Assembly (NCBI GenBank): GCA_949825065.1
Contig: OX463847.1
Span: forward strand, 37,877,042 to 37,941,041
From: Odontocerum albicorne
Lineage: Eukaryota > Arthropoda > Insecta > Trichoptera > Odontoceridae
DNA length: 64,000 nucleotides
Reading direction: 5' to 3'
Of the stretch, positions 1-12,917 are shown one piece after another. The position numbers were made by a program, and so were the translations under genes. Every line of letters starts with the position of its first letter. Within the stretch, counting starts at the first letter, position 1. A model generated the notes under the pieces. It worked only from the letters and a program-made list of their open reading frames with translations, made no database searches and was not told where the DNA came from.

Positions 1-299
<299 letters not shown>

Positions 300-634
300 A
301 CGTTGTCCTGCCCGAACGTTGCTTGTCTGCTATTCGCGGGTTCAGCAAACGTTTTTTTCGATATTGGAATTTTCGATAAACTATATACTTATATATAATT
401 CTTCTGTTTTTTGAACCATATGTACACCGAAGATGTACTGCGAGTAGCAGAGGAATGTGACGCCTTACCAATTACATACGATGCATATTTAAACGATTTT
501 CATTGTGATTAAATAATAGTGAACAAAGAAAAAACTCTATTAATTTCCATGACAGTCATATTTTTTATTAATGTAAAAAATAAAGTATTTAAATAAATGT
601 TGAATCGTAATACTAACAGAAATAAATTTTGTTT

Positions 635-1217
635 TTATCTTAATGCGAGTTGATGAACAATCTTTTTCTTCAATCCCTGAGGTGTATAAATGATCAAACT
701 TGATGGTTTACCAACGCGAGAGCACGCAACATATAATTGGCCATGTGAAAAGCATGGATTTTTCTAGATCCAACCCACAAATGGACATTGTTTGCCCTTG
801 TAACTTATTAATAGTCATTGCGATATGCCAAGCAAATTGGAAATTACAGGCATCTGATTGGAATGGGTGAGTCTGAAGGGATCATTGGGATCCGTGGCAG
901 GAGAATAACTTCACATTGAAACTTGCTGTTCAAAATGGTAGTTTCAAGAACATTTCCCATGATTTTTTTTATGACCAATCGTGTGCCATTACATAGCTTA
1001 GGTGCATTTAAATTCCGAAGCAAAATGATTGGTGAACCAATTTTTAATCGCAAGTTATGTGGTAGCATTTTCGGTAAATTCAGTGAATTCAATAATTCAA
1101 CAGGATAGTTGACTGTTTCGTCAGGATCGACAACAGTGTCGATCGATTTGAACGACATCTCATTGCCAGGCAATGACTGTTGTATTTTAAAATTAATAGC
1201 GTCAACATCGATATTGT
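635..1217 (-). pseudogene. Helitron helicase (PIF1-like) C-terminal fragment
   Basis: The last ~190 codons of the SF1B helicase part of a Helitron RepHel protein. In order on the minus strand it shows NYPVELLNSLN, the conserved GSPIILLRNLNAPKLCNGTRL block (about 970-1060), an AMTINKLQGQT motif (about 785-815), and NPCFSHGQLYVACSRVGKP, which carries the arginine-containing last helicase motif (about 700-750). It ends at a TAA at 635-637. At least two frame changes (near 845 and near 760) break it. The Walker A and B motifs that normally precede it are missing because the sequence joins directly to Rep N-terminal sequence near 1217. Identification rests on close agreement with the well-known helicase tail of insect Helitrons. 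Confidence 0.9.
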
Positions 1218-2213
1218 CTGCACCGTGTTATCTCTGTGTTGAATCCGTATATCTCGACGTTCATCTGTGTCGATAACCATAACAACTGCAACGTTATTAA
1301 TGGTTGGTACATTGTATTGGCCCGCGTGCTCTCCAGATGGTCTCTGATGGCGATCATGTAGTGGTCGTTTTGCAGCCTGTTTGAAACGTTATTGAACAAC
1401 TGGACCGACTGGTTGTGATTTCTCAAAATCGGTTACAAAGTCGCCACAATTTCTTGCTCCTCCATCTGCTCGATGTGGTTGTATTGGCACCGTGTGCTTA
1501 TTTGTGGCTCCTTATCACCCATGAAGTAGATTTGCAAGAATTTTAGATCGGCATCAGACGTTGAGATAAAAGAACCAATTTGATGAGACACTTGGCCCTG
1601 AATCTTAACGTCGATTAAAAATTGTGACCATTCTCATTCTGAACGATTTTTGTTGCTCCAAATGATGTCATTTGGAAGCAAGAATTGAATTTACGAATTT
1701 TACGCAAAAACAATTATGATTGAGGTGTGGCTCCAGCCAATAGTGTTTTCAATGGTTCTGGCGGCGAATTCAATGGTGGCAGTACAACTTTTCCATAAAC
1801 CGACCGATTCACCTTTATATTTGAATGCCTGGAAGTGTTGGCATTCTTTGTCAATAGCGCCGATGACAATTTGTGAATGTGACGAATAGTCGATGTCCGA
1901 CTCATATTCGAACGCAAGGTGGAGAAGTGATGCACGCGTCAATGCGCGATGCACTTGCAGGCGCTGTCGTTCATGAGCTCTGTGTGCGTCAGTGGCTCGC
2001 TGACGCGCCTGTCTTTGTCTCTGCATTTGCTCGAAGGCGTTCGTTGCGTTCTTCTTGACTTTCATTTGCACGTGTGTTTGCAACCTGGTCTCTTAAATTT
2101 GCATTGTCCATCAATTGATCTTCTACCGTTCTATTTAACCGACGGGTGTGGATTATTTGTGAATTCTGTATACATCGACCAATATTTTCTCTTCGTCCAC
2201 GAAGACGTGGCAT
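1218..2213 (-). pseudogene. Helitron Rep N-terminal region, decayed
   Basis: On the minus strand from an ATG at 2213 there is an Arg/Glu/Gln-rich start (RANESQEERNERLRANAET and similar). This resembles the repeated R-x-R-A-N-E-S segments at the N-terminus of Helitron replication proteins. It is followed, with frame changes, by DYSSHSQIVIGAIDKECQHF, GKVVLPPLNSPPEPL, and CFQMTSFGATKIV (around 1640-1680), then FLQIYFMGDKEPQ (about 1500-1550) and a RPAGEHAGQYNVPTIN-like block (about 1290-1340). All of these are recognisable from Rep N-terminal (Helitron_like_N) regions. The catalytic HUH domain that should follow is absent. Several frameshifts and stops make this a pseudogene. Confidence 0.85.
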
Positions 2214-2643
2214 TGTTCTTTAATAAATACACAACACATAAATATAAGTAACTTATATTTGAATTTTATAGATGTTATAATTTGTTGAACAAACTTACAT
2301 GTTGTTTATTTTCGATGAGCCGTTTAACACTCCGAAAAATGATATAGAATCATCGACACAAATAAGCACATACAATATTTTTTGCAGGTTAGATTGATTG
2401 TCATTGAATGCACATGTATATAATTTAAATTTATTGAAGATCATGCAAGATATTCACTTCAGCACTGCACCTTACAGATTTGCAAAATGTATGTGTTTAA
2501 GTACACTTCATTTATGATTTAAAACGTTATTTCAATATGTTTTGTCGATGAATAATACACTCAATATTCACGTAATTGTGATACATGGAATATCGAAACA
2601 CAGCGAACAGAAATTGAAATGTCAAAACAACGCGAAGCTACGA

Positions 2644-3480
2644 CGCAAGTGACTTGCGCATGTATTGGATGCGTACGTCAAATACCACAGAATTCGACAT
2701 CAGCGCCATCTATGGTACACAAAAATAACTATGAATTATTCTCAGAAGGTCAATTATTCATGAACTTCTCAGAAGGTTTTAACGGTCAATTATTCATGAA
2801 CTTATGATTTTTTTCATTTAAAAAAATATGAGGTTGGGGAAAGAGGGGGGGGGGGGGGTGGGAGTGTGAAATTTTGGGGTTATATGTTCTGATATGCGAA
2901 AAATCTTAAAATAATAAAAAATAAATTTTCTGCAAAAAATTAAAAAAACTTCCTAGAACCCGATTGCAGCGCCCCCTACCGGGTCCAATTGTAAATTGAA
3001 ACCATTCAGGGACCCACTCAAACACACAAAAAATTTCATCAAACACACAAAAAACTTCATCGCAAGTGACTTGCGCATGTATTGGATGCGTACGTCAAAT
3101 ACCACAGAATTTGACATCAGCGCCACCTATGGTACACAGACATAACTATGAATTATTCTCAGAAGGTAAATTATTCATGAACTTCTTAGAAGGGTTTAAC
3201 AGTCAATTATTCATGAACTTATGATTTTGTTCATTTTAAAAATATATGAGGTTGGTGGGGGGGGGGGGGGGAGTGAAATTTTGGGGTTATATGTTCTGAT
3301 ATGCGAAGAATTTAAAAAAAAATAAAAAATTTTGTTTCGTCAAAAAATAAAAAAATAAAAATTCCTAGAACTCAATTGCAGCGCCCCCTACCGGATCCAA
3401 TTGTTAATCTAAACCATTTAGGGACCCATTCAAACACACAAAAAAAAATTCATCAAAATCAGTCCAGCCGTTTAGGAGGA
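2644..3480. repeat. 417-bp direct duplication in the Helitron 5' region
   Basis: The segment beginning CGCAAGTGACTTGCGCATG at 2644 recurs at 3061 and continues colinearly: the same 'cagcgcca.ctatggtacac' stretch, the same G-run, and the same 'gcagcgccccctaccgg' stretch. Each copy has a poly-G tract (14 G at 2845-2858, 15 G at 3257-3271). Only the second copy continues into the terminal segment with 'ccgtttaggaggagttca', so the 5' region duplicated behind the terminus. Confidence 0.9.
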
Positions 3481-3521
3481 GTTCAGTGACTTACACACGT
3501 ACAGAAGAAATATATATATAA

Positions 3522-4966
<1,445 letters not shown>

Positions 4967-5039
4967 TATTCACCCACAAACCCGACGGTGTCAAAATCTG
5001 CAACGAATTACAACTATCTACAGCAATCTTCAAGCACTA

Positions 5040-5480
5040 ACTTTAATATTTGAAAAACAAACGTAGACATGGAAAAATACTGAAAGAAATTGAATAAATG
5101 CTGTAGAATGCCTACACTGAGATTAAAACATGGGGTGATATATACGTAGAAGACAAAATGAAGTCATCTCAAATGAATATAAACTTAAGGCTATATTAAG
5201 TAAGAACAAGACGAACACTTTGAGATGTAATATGAATATAAATTTAATGATGTATTAAGTAAGATCAAGACGAACACTTTGAGATGACATGTAAAGCGAA
5301 TGAATAAAGAAGTATTTACAAAACAAACATACAGCGGTAATGTGAGTGGTAAGCGTGGTAGAGGAAGACCAAGGAAAGTATGGTTGATTAATTTGAATGA
5401 GCTTTTGGAGGTCTCCAGATAAGCGTCTAAGTGAATGACTGATGCGAATATAGAATGAGGGAAGAGGAGTTGGTGCATAA
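5040..5480 (+). mobile_element. Non-LTR retrotransposon 3' fragment (GRGRPRK type)
   Basis: A degenerate copy of the C-terminal tail of an endonuclease/reverse-transcriptase polyprotein. Recognisable pieces are an MNE-like segment near 5300 and GRGRPRKVW (about 5353-5382), in the usual order 'FGHVxRMNEE...GRGRPRKxWLDQ'. Frame changes and stops occur throughout. An internal stretch 'agtaagaacaagacgaacactttgagatg' is duplicated (about 5199 and 5258). More than a dozen related pieces are scattered through the window. Confidence 0.7.
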
Positions 5481-5763
5481 GATTTTGATGTGATTGTTGA
5501 ACTTATGATGCAGCGTTGGCAGTAAAATATTCTTGCAATCAAACTTTTGTGTTTGATCTACTAAGTATGTACTTAGTGAAATGAAACAGCTGACACACAA
5601 TAAATCAATACACGCACATGTGTCTTCCGTAACGTGAAAAGTCAGAGGAATCATGTGAGTTGTGTGAATTTAAATATGTTCGCGATAGTAAAGCCTAGCG
5701 TTGTCTTCTTCTCTCCGTTTACCCCGAGAAGGATACAGCGTGATCGTATTTATGTGCCTACTT

Positions 5764-5859
5764 TATTTACTGAAGGCACTGTATTTACGGGAGGCACTGT
5801 ATTTACTGAAGGCCCTGTATTTACTGAAGGCACTGTATTTACGGGAGGCACTGTATTTC
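5764..5859. repeat. 18-bp minisatellite, ~5.3 copies
   Basis: Direct repeats of 'tatttactgaaggcactg' starting at 5764, 5782, 5800, 5818 and 5836, with alternating 'actgaagg' and 'acgggagg' variants. Being a multiple of three, the array stays open in frame and would read as a six-residue repeat, but nothing suggests it is coding. Confidence 0.93.
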
Positions 5860-6289
5860 AATATACACATATTATATAAGACTTTGAATCCAAACAAATG
5901 TATGGAATGAGTTTACGATGTGAGTAGTGAGCAAATTTTCGTGAAAAAGCAATTTTCACGAGCACAAGTTTCATAAGGATGTAATAAAGCGATAAATATT
6001 TTATGTATTAAAGCGGGTAGAAACTTCATACTTTATTATTGCGGTCGCCCTGATTTTACTGACTACGAACATTAATTTATAGATGAATTTGAATTAACTA
6101 CATTTTTGAAAGTCAAATAAACGATAACAATACAAAGGATAATTTGTTATGAATTTTGGTTATGTCATAATTATATAATGCATAAAATAAATATCATTAT
6201 CATCACGATCACACTAAGTGTATGTTGAAGTAAGCAGCAAGAATATATCTCTGAGTCATTATATTATGATACACATTTTTTGCTTATGC

Positions 6290-6670
6290 CACGTCCATAC
6301 ACCTCATCATGCACACTCTTCTGGTTGGTAAGATGCCTTTCATTCAGCCCGAAGTTACAAAACAATACAAGACTCGCCCCGTCCTTGGCACGCTTTAAAA
6401 AAGTGACTGGAAAAACTCTTAATTTCTAGTCAGTAAAATAACGTGTTTCATTCTTGATTTTTCTTTTCCTTTCCTCTCCACCATCCCTTTCTTTCCTTTT
6501 GATTGATGATATCTCATTTTATATGAAAAATAATGTTCGGGTGACTAGCCCGCCAGATTGTATTTGCAATAAAAGTGTTAAACAAATAAATAAGATAATG
6601 AGATTTTGGAACAAGCTACAAGCTTATATAAGCCTTGCAACATCCTTGATGCGCTTCATTAAATAAATTT
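6290..6670 (+). mobile_element. Mosaic of repeat fragments ending in a LINE 3' tail
   Basis: Starts with 'cacgtccatacacctcatcatgcac' (minus-strand piece of the GRGRPRK-type element), passes into a SINE-like head (about 6325-6355), then abruptly into a LINE tail (about 6356-6660). That tail is nearly identical to 31380-31545 and includes the stretch encoding LAxFKK and the T/C-rich 3' untranslated part. The joins suggest nested or template-switched insertions. Confidence 0.7.
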
Positions 6671-6954
6671 TCAATCACTTAATATCCCCTCTTTGACATA
6701 CACATATCATGTTTTTCCTAGTTTTCCATCATCCTTTTTCAATCACCCTTACCTACTGCTAATTTTCATTTGTGTGAATTTCCAATATTAGAAAATTAAT
6801 AATAAATTACTATGTTATTCCACTAATTACATTAATTTCCACGACACGCGTTTCTACCTCATTTTCCGATGCAGTCATCAGACGGAATAATGTTTTTTTC
6901 CTCCTGACACACATCTTTCGTTTCGGCTACGTCTAAACACTTCTTAATACACAC

Positions 6955-7080
6955 TTTTCTTGTTGGTAAATGGTCTGTTTTCTGATCCTAACGTTACGGG
7001 TTCGATTCCCACATTAGACCCATGTTTATTTTAAAAAAGACTCCAAATCTGGTTTCCAATTTAGATCTCTTGAACACCTT
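6955..7080 (+). mobile_element. tRNA-derived SINE, 5' part
   Basis: Contains a B-box match (GGTTCGATTCC, about 6999-7009) after a weak A-box region with 'ttggtaaatgg'. It is followed by the 'gactccaaatctggttt' body seen in the better copy at 35753-35938. The 3' tail is not recognisable. Confidence 0.65.
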
Positions 7081-8030
7081 GGTGATTGTTTGGAAAATAT
7101 TGGCACATGACAATGAATCCACCAGATGGTACTGTATACAATGAACTGTCTCAAATATTTTTGTTTATAAAAAAAATCGCTAAGTTTCAGTATAAATTGC
7201 GACTTTATACTTTAACTATGGACATGGAAAATATCGAGTATTTTTTTCAAATATCGTATAATTAAATTCAATTCAATTCAAAGTTCACGGAATGTTTTAC
7301 TCGCAATATCGTCAAGTTACAAAACATCACAAAGTATACGAGTACAATATTATTTGGCGCTTTGTAAATATTTCTATTAAGAAGTCAACACGCGAACTCG
7401 ACGATTTCATATTTAGATTTCTAAGATATTGCCCTGATATAGAAACTCAAATTCACTTTGAAACTGTTAGCGAAAAGTTGATTGACCTGAAATGAATCAG
7501 TCAACAGTTGAATAAAGTGTTATTAATAAATGTGTTATTTATTTAAAACTTTCCTACACAGTTTACAATATGACAGGTTTATTGTCAAACGTTTCTTCTT
7601 TCTTCCAACCGACCATACAGTTGTTTTATGAAGTTTTGAGTAAAATGTGTGGATTTACTCTATAACATACATTGGAGTAGACAGAAAGGATCTCCACACC
7701 CTTCTACTCGTGTATAATTTTTACGTCTCGTCCACGTCCATACATCTCCGTGCATACTATACATGAGCTCCTGTATCTTTTTAGATACTTTATTATCAGA
7801 CAAAAAAAAGTGACATATTTTAAATTAATATCACAAAGACATTTAACAAGACCATCGATGGCAAAGAATTAAAAAAAAAATTTGTAGCCAAGATAAATAA
7901 GCTTTATGACTATAGGAATGTCATTTTTTTTATTTCGCGCTAGGGGTGACTTTAAATATTGTTATGTTTAATAAATACCACTCGTAAAATGTTACGTAAT
8001 ATATACTATGTACCATATTTTACCGGTAAA
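7080..8030. other. AT-rich sequence without recognised gene
   Basis: Reading frames here are short and show no domain. Near 7735-7765 there is a short piece ('cgtccacgtccatacatctc') matching the minus strand of the GRGRPRK-type retroelement. Confidence 0.6.
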
Positions 8031-8039
8031 ATTTATATG

Positions 8040-8300
8040 TACATATTATCCGATACAAATTCTCCCGCCGTTTTCCTGTCACAGTAGGCAGAAAGAACAG
8101 AGTACCAAACTTTTCTATCTCGACATATATCCTTCGCCTCTTCCTCATCCATACACTTTGTCATATTACTACGATTTCTCTGATTTTTTATTTTTCTCCT
8201 TTCAAAATACCATTCACTTGATCCGACAACGCTTTCTTTTGTCAACGTCAACCACACTTTTTCACTTACATTTGTACTGTATATTTTTTTCGTAAGGTTT
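8040..8300 (-). mobile_element. Non-LTR 3' fragment (GRGRPRK type)
   Basis: Minus-strand reading gives MDEEEAKDICRDRKVW followed by SVLSAYC, the conserved end of this retroelement family ('CMDxEEAKDVCRDRxVWRSxLSAYP'). It is 5'-truncated, and the frame is open over about 74 codons. Confidence 0.8.
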
Positions 8301-10490
8301 CTTTATTCATTCGTTCCACGTGCTCAAACCATCTCAGAGAGCTCGTACTCAACACATCAACCTTAAGGTCAAATTTTTGCTTAATTAGTTTTATTTTAAA
8401 TAATGTCATTCCACGTATTCCTTTTTGTTCGCATCTTTATTATTTTAAAACTAAAAAAAATACTTTTGTAAATAAACGGTTTGTTATGTATAAATGAAGC
8501 ACGCACCGAAAATAATCTTATTTTACGATGGTGTAAATAATTGTCTGGTATATTAAACAAAAATCCGTGAATTATCAAGGGGTTTAGTATTTTTCTCGTT
8601 AGCAATTTGTAAAGGTGTCTAATTTGGGTTATGTACTTAGAGGAGCAAAGTACAAATTACTACACCTGATCATCCAATGCAAAATAGAGGTGTCGAAGAG
8701 GTGTTGGCAGGAGGCAAACCTCCTGGCTCCACAATATACGTGATTTGACTGGTATAAGGAGCATTGGGGATCTTTTTCGGGCTACCGGGAACAAATATGC
8801 ATACTCTCAGGTCATAGTCAACGTTGGAGGGACCTGACATGAAACTAAGAAGAAGCAATTTGTATATGCATAAAAATGTGCTAACACCTCTTCTAACGCT
8901 AAAGGAGGCATACAAGCATATCCTTAAAAAATGTGCGATACAGCCATGGTTAAAATTCATATTTTTCACAATAATCCTCAAAAATTACTTTGGAACTATC
9001 GCATTTGACAAATATTAGTTTTTATTTTTTTTATCGTTATTCAAATAAACATATAAATAATTAGATTTCCTGTATATATTTCTTGTTAACGATGGTCTAG
9101 CAAGCAAACGTGATTATCCATAGTAGAACTAAAATTCAGTTTTTTTATTTCATTAATAACAATAAAGTTCCATTAAATGTCTCATTAATTCAACTTAAAG
9201 TACTACAACATGTATTTGATTTCCTAAAATGCTTTTTTATCGATTAAATAATACAATTATAATATTTTAACACCTTTTACAAATATAAAACGCGATTGGG
9301 TAAGGTATAATACATACTGTTCCAACAAATTTTCATTGCAAACCTTTAGTAGCAACTCAAATTTTGGTTTAAACTTTCTCTGGTCAGGATTTTGCCAAAG
9401 TTATGACGAAACACTATCAAACCGCAAAAAGCCTCGGTAAATTGGTAGCTCAAGTTCAAACTAAAACCAAAATTCTAATTTGAACTTAAATATTAAACTT
9501 TTCCCTGGTCTCTGCTTGTATTGATAATTTGGAAAGTTTTCTACATTTTCCAAACCTTTGTTCTTTTAATTATTCATGAAATAAATCATTTTAGATTTTT
9601 ATTAAAAAAACATTGGCAGATTTATTTATTGCTTTTAAGTCATTCAATACAAGAGATTATTGTCAATGTTTATTGGCTTGTCTTAAAAGTAGTGAATGCA
9701 AATCAATATTCAAATAAATAAATCTTAAAATCTGAATAGAAATATATAAAGAAAGGAAGACAATAAGAGTAAGAAACGATGAATAATTATAGGTTAATAT
9801 AAAAGGTTTCGGTTTTAACTTTGTTAACTTACATATTAGAATAATGAGAATAAAATTAATATGTTATTACACTTATATTGATCTTTATGAAATGTATACT
9901 ATTTCTATCGTGGCTATTTAACGATCTTTCATATTTTCTTCTTAAATATATTGTAGATGAAGACGTAACGCACGAAATTGAGCTAGGAATATCTATTCGA
10001 AGTCGAAATTAATGAGAGTTTATAGCTTTTTTAATTATATACCAATCATAACCTTTTGAAATAATTCTGCAAATAGTATTGTGCCTTCCACCTTTCCCAA
10101 GTGGCAAAAAAAATAAAACTTAAGAACAAAGTAACTTAATTTCCCCCTTTATTTAACCTCTTCGTTATTAGACCATGCAATAAAAGTTTGATAATGGTGT
10201 TTTATGAATAAACCTTTAACCTTACATTTCGAGTATTTAAACAAATCCCCGTGAAATAAGCATTGTAAAGAAAAAAAGCAACTCCTTATTTGGTGAGGTG
10301 AAAACGCGTGAAAAACCAACTACCCCCTGTGGTGAGTTCAACCCTTAACGAATCGCATAAAATTATTTTTGTATAGCTCTCATTCTTGTGGAAGGTCGAA
10401 AATGGGGCAAAAAAAAATAAGAAAAGATTTTATTGTAAGGTTTATGATTTGTTTTTTTTTACTTTTGTTTTTTTATGTAATATTAACAAT
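8300..10490. other. AT-rich sequence without recognised gene
   Basis: About 2.2 kb. Only short open frames without domains are visible. I see no splice-site-flanked coding segment and no inverted-repeat element with convincing ends. Confidence 0.6.
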
Positions 10491-10499
10491 TAAACCTTA

Positions 10500-10700
10500 C
10501 ATACTCGTACATACCATTGCACCAGTTCCCTGCTGGGATCAGCAGAGAGGACAGAACGCTACATTTTCCTCTCCGTCACATATATTTTATCTCTTCCACA
10601 TCCATACACCTTCTCATACAGCTTCTACGATTTCTCTGACTTTTTGCATTTTCTTCTTTCTAAAATATTATTCACTTATCAAGGTTCTTTATTGCATTTG
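10500..10700 (-). mobile_element. Non-LTR 3' fragment (GRGRPRK type)
   Basis: The minus strand shows the family's terminal stretch: on + strand 'ctcttccacatccatacaccttctcatacagct' followed by 'cgatttctctgactttt'. It is decayed and 5'-truncated. Confidence 0.7.
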
Positions 10701-10813
10701 AATCATTTTATTTATTAAAAAATATTTATATTATACTTAAATATACTTAATGTATCATAGAAACATTGACTAAATAAAGAATAAACAACCAAATCAACAC
10801 AATTCAGAACACT

Positions 10814-11140
10814 TCCTGCTTATTAAGTAACTAATGAACAACACTGAACTAAAGAAAACATCCTGCTTATTTAGTAACTAATGAACAACACTGAACTAAA
10901 GAAAACATCTTGCTTATTTAGTAAATAATGAACAACACTGAACTAAAGAAAACATCCTGCTTATTTAGTAACTAATGAACAACACTGAACTAAAGAAAAC
11001 ATCTTGCTTATTTAGTAAATAATGAACAACACTGAACTAAAGAAAACATCCTGCTTATTTAGTAACTAATGAACAACACTGAACTAAAGAAAACATCCTG
11101 CTTATTTAGTAACTAATGAATAACACTGAACAAAAGAAAA
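10814..11140. repeat. 47-bp minisatellite, ~7 copies
   Basis: The repeated 'tcctgcttatttagtaac' starts at 10814, 10861, 10908 and so on every 47 bp. Copies 3 and 5 share two variants ('tcttgc' and 'taaata') absent from copies 2, 4 and 6, so the array grew partly as a 94-bp dimer. Confidence 0.95.
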
Positions 11141-11569
11141 ACCTATTTTAATTCAATCAAATAATATGAACGAAAGTAAAGAGGTCATCAAATAATAAAA
11201 ATAGGTAAGATAAAAATTAAATAGGATAACCAGTCTCCTAGTCCAGACCTAAAATTGAGGAAATGCTGGAAAAGAACCCTCCTAAACTCAACAACATCTC
11301 CATCGAAAATATGTACTAAATCAGACATAGAATTACCCAATTGTTGCATTCTCATAATTGATGAATTAAAACGTAAAACTGTAGTAAGTCAACTGATATT
11401 GACACGTTGAATCGTGTTTTTCTAGTTGGAGTGTGGAAATAAAAGAGTTAATATATCGGACCTATCAACGATATTATAAATAACACAATAGAAAAAAAAA
11501 ACATCAAAAGAATATAACCCTTTGAATCTTCGAAAATACTATGGTTTCACTTTGTGGTGCCATGTTTTG

Positions 11570-11765
11570 TGTAAAAGGAAAAATAAGTAAATAAAAAACT
11601 TATTTTATATTTTCGTGTTCACTGCAGGTTTATTTTTGGGTTAACTACCGGTTTCGAAGGCCACCGTCTTCATCGTCAAGGGAAGATGGTTGCCTGCGAA
11701 AAACCTGTGGTGAACACAAAAAAAAAAAAAAAAAGGTTTTTTATTTACTTATTTTTCCTTTTACA
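11570..11765. mobile_element. Fold-back element, 196 bp
   Basis: Perfect 30-bp outer arms (11570-11599 and 11736-11765) enclose a second inner pair ('gtgttcactgcaggtt' versus 'aacctgtggtgaacac'). The minus strand of the centre reads GAAACCGGTAGTTAACCC, relating it to the GAAACCGGTAG palindrome family elsewhere in the window. An A-rich run follows the right inner arm. No protein is encoded. Confidence 0.85.
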
Positions 11766-12369
11766 GAATATAACCCTTTTTCAGAGAATAAATTAAGTAA
11801 TTTAGAATTCTCAAAGAAGAAATCACCAGTTAAAAATCTCAATGAGCTACTTTAATTGAATAAAGTAAATTCTTTAGTTTTTTTTTAAAATTCAATTCAA
11901 TTATTAAAATTGTGTGTGCCTGGGAATAGCAAATTCATTATTTTCCTAAGTCACGCGTCTTTATTTTTCATTACTTATCAAAAATATATTCAACTTGATA
12001 TATGAACCAAATAGTGGATAAAGAGTTATGAAATAAATTCAGTAAAACCTTGAGAAATAATATACTAAAAGTGGGCCCTAACATTAAAATATACTTAATA
12101 ATGTTATTGTATGACTTTTTTGGGAATATGTCACGCAAGGGTGCGCCTTATTGCATCATGATAGAACACATGTGGGCAGCTCTCACGTTTAGTGTGTGAT
12201 GGACAGTGGCGTTAATAAAAATAGTCAAAATCATTGGGTGATGAATATTTTTCTTTTTGTAGAAAAAAAAACATAAATAATTCCTTTAGTAAATAAAAAT
12301 ATTCTAAAGCACTTTTTTGTATCTCAAAGTTATCTCGAAACCGCAGATATGAACATTAGTCATAAAATA
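11766..12369. other. AT-rich sequence without recognised gene
   Basis: No domain-bearing frame and no convincing repeat was seen. Confidence 0.6.
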
Positions 12370-12917
12370 TTGGGTGTTAACATAAGTTGTGTCCGTTTTT
12401 TTCCAAATGAAGAGAACAAGAGGACACAAAAAAAAATGACAACAAATTAGTCAATAATGTATTTTCCTTTATTATTTACAACTTCTTGTCAACGTTCTAC
12501 AAGTTTTTCAATGCCTGTGCGATAAAAATCATCCGGTCTTGACTCGAGGAATTCGTCCAACCATGTCCGCAATTCGACGTCATTATTGAAGGAAAAACCA
12601 TCGACGATCTGTCCTTTCATTCATAGGATCGTCACCGTACACTTTGCAAATATTGTGAGCAGCTTTGACAGCTTTATTCCCTCGATTGAACGCGAACAGA
12701 AGGAGGTGTCGAAAACGCTCACTTTCGTCTACTTGACATTCCACTTTGAAGGCTTGTAATCAAATAAAATAATATACGTAACGTAAAAGCAAACACAATA
12801 TCTTGTAGAGCAGAAATTTTTCTTTCGAAGGACGTATAACCTTTAACATTCTGTTTTATTTTTGGTGCTCATTTTTAAATTCGAAAATTAAACGGACACA
12901 ACTATGTTAACACCTAA
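12370..12917 (-). mobile_element. Internally deleted mariner, 548 bp
   Basis: Terminal inverted repeats start TTGGGTGTTAACATAAGTTG at the left and TTAGGTGTTAACATAGTTG at the right (read inward), with TA on both sides (12368-12369 and 12918-12919). On the minus strand the left-hand half of the transposase is recognisable (LLLFAFNRGNKAVKAAHNIC, then a MNERTDRRWF-like helix-turn-helix). It is joined directly to the C-terminal end (WLDEFLESRPDDFYRTGIEK in translated pieces, then VERWQEVVNN). The catalytic core is deleted, so this is a non-autonomous derivative. Confidence 0.92.

Noticed and set aside
2845..2858. G-quadruplex
   Set aside because: A single long G-run without the four spaced runs usually needed; listed only as part of the duplication.
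10814..11140. CRISPR array
   Set aside because: Adjacent units have no unique spacers; they are plain tandem repeats in eukaryotic DNA.
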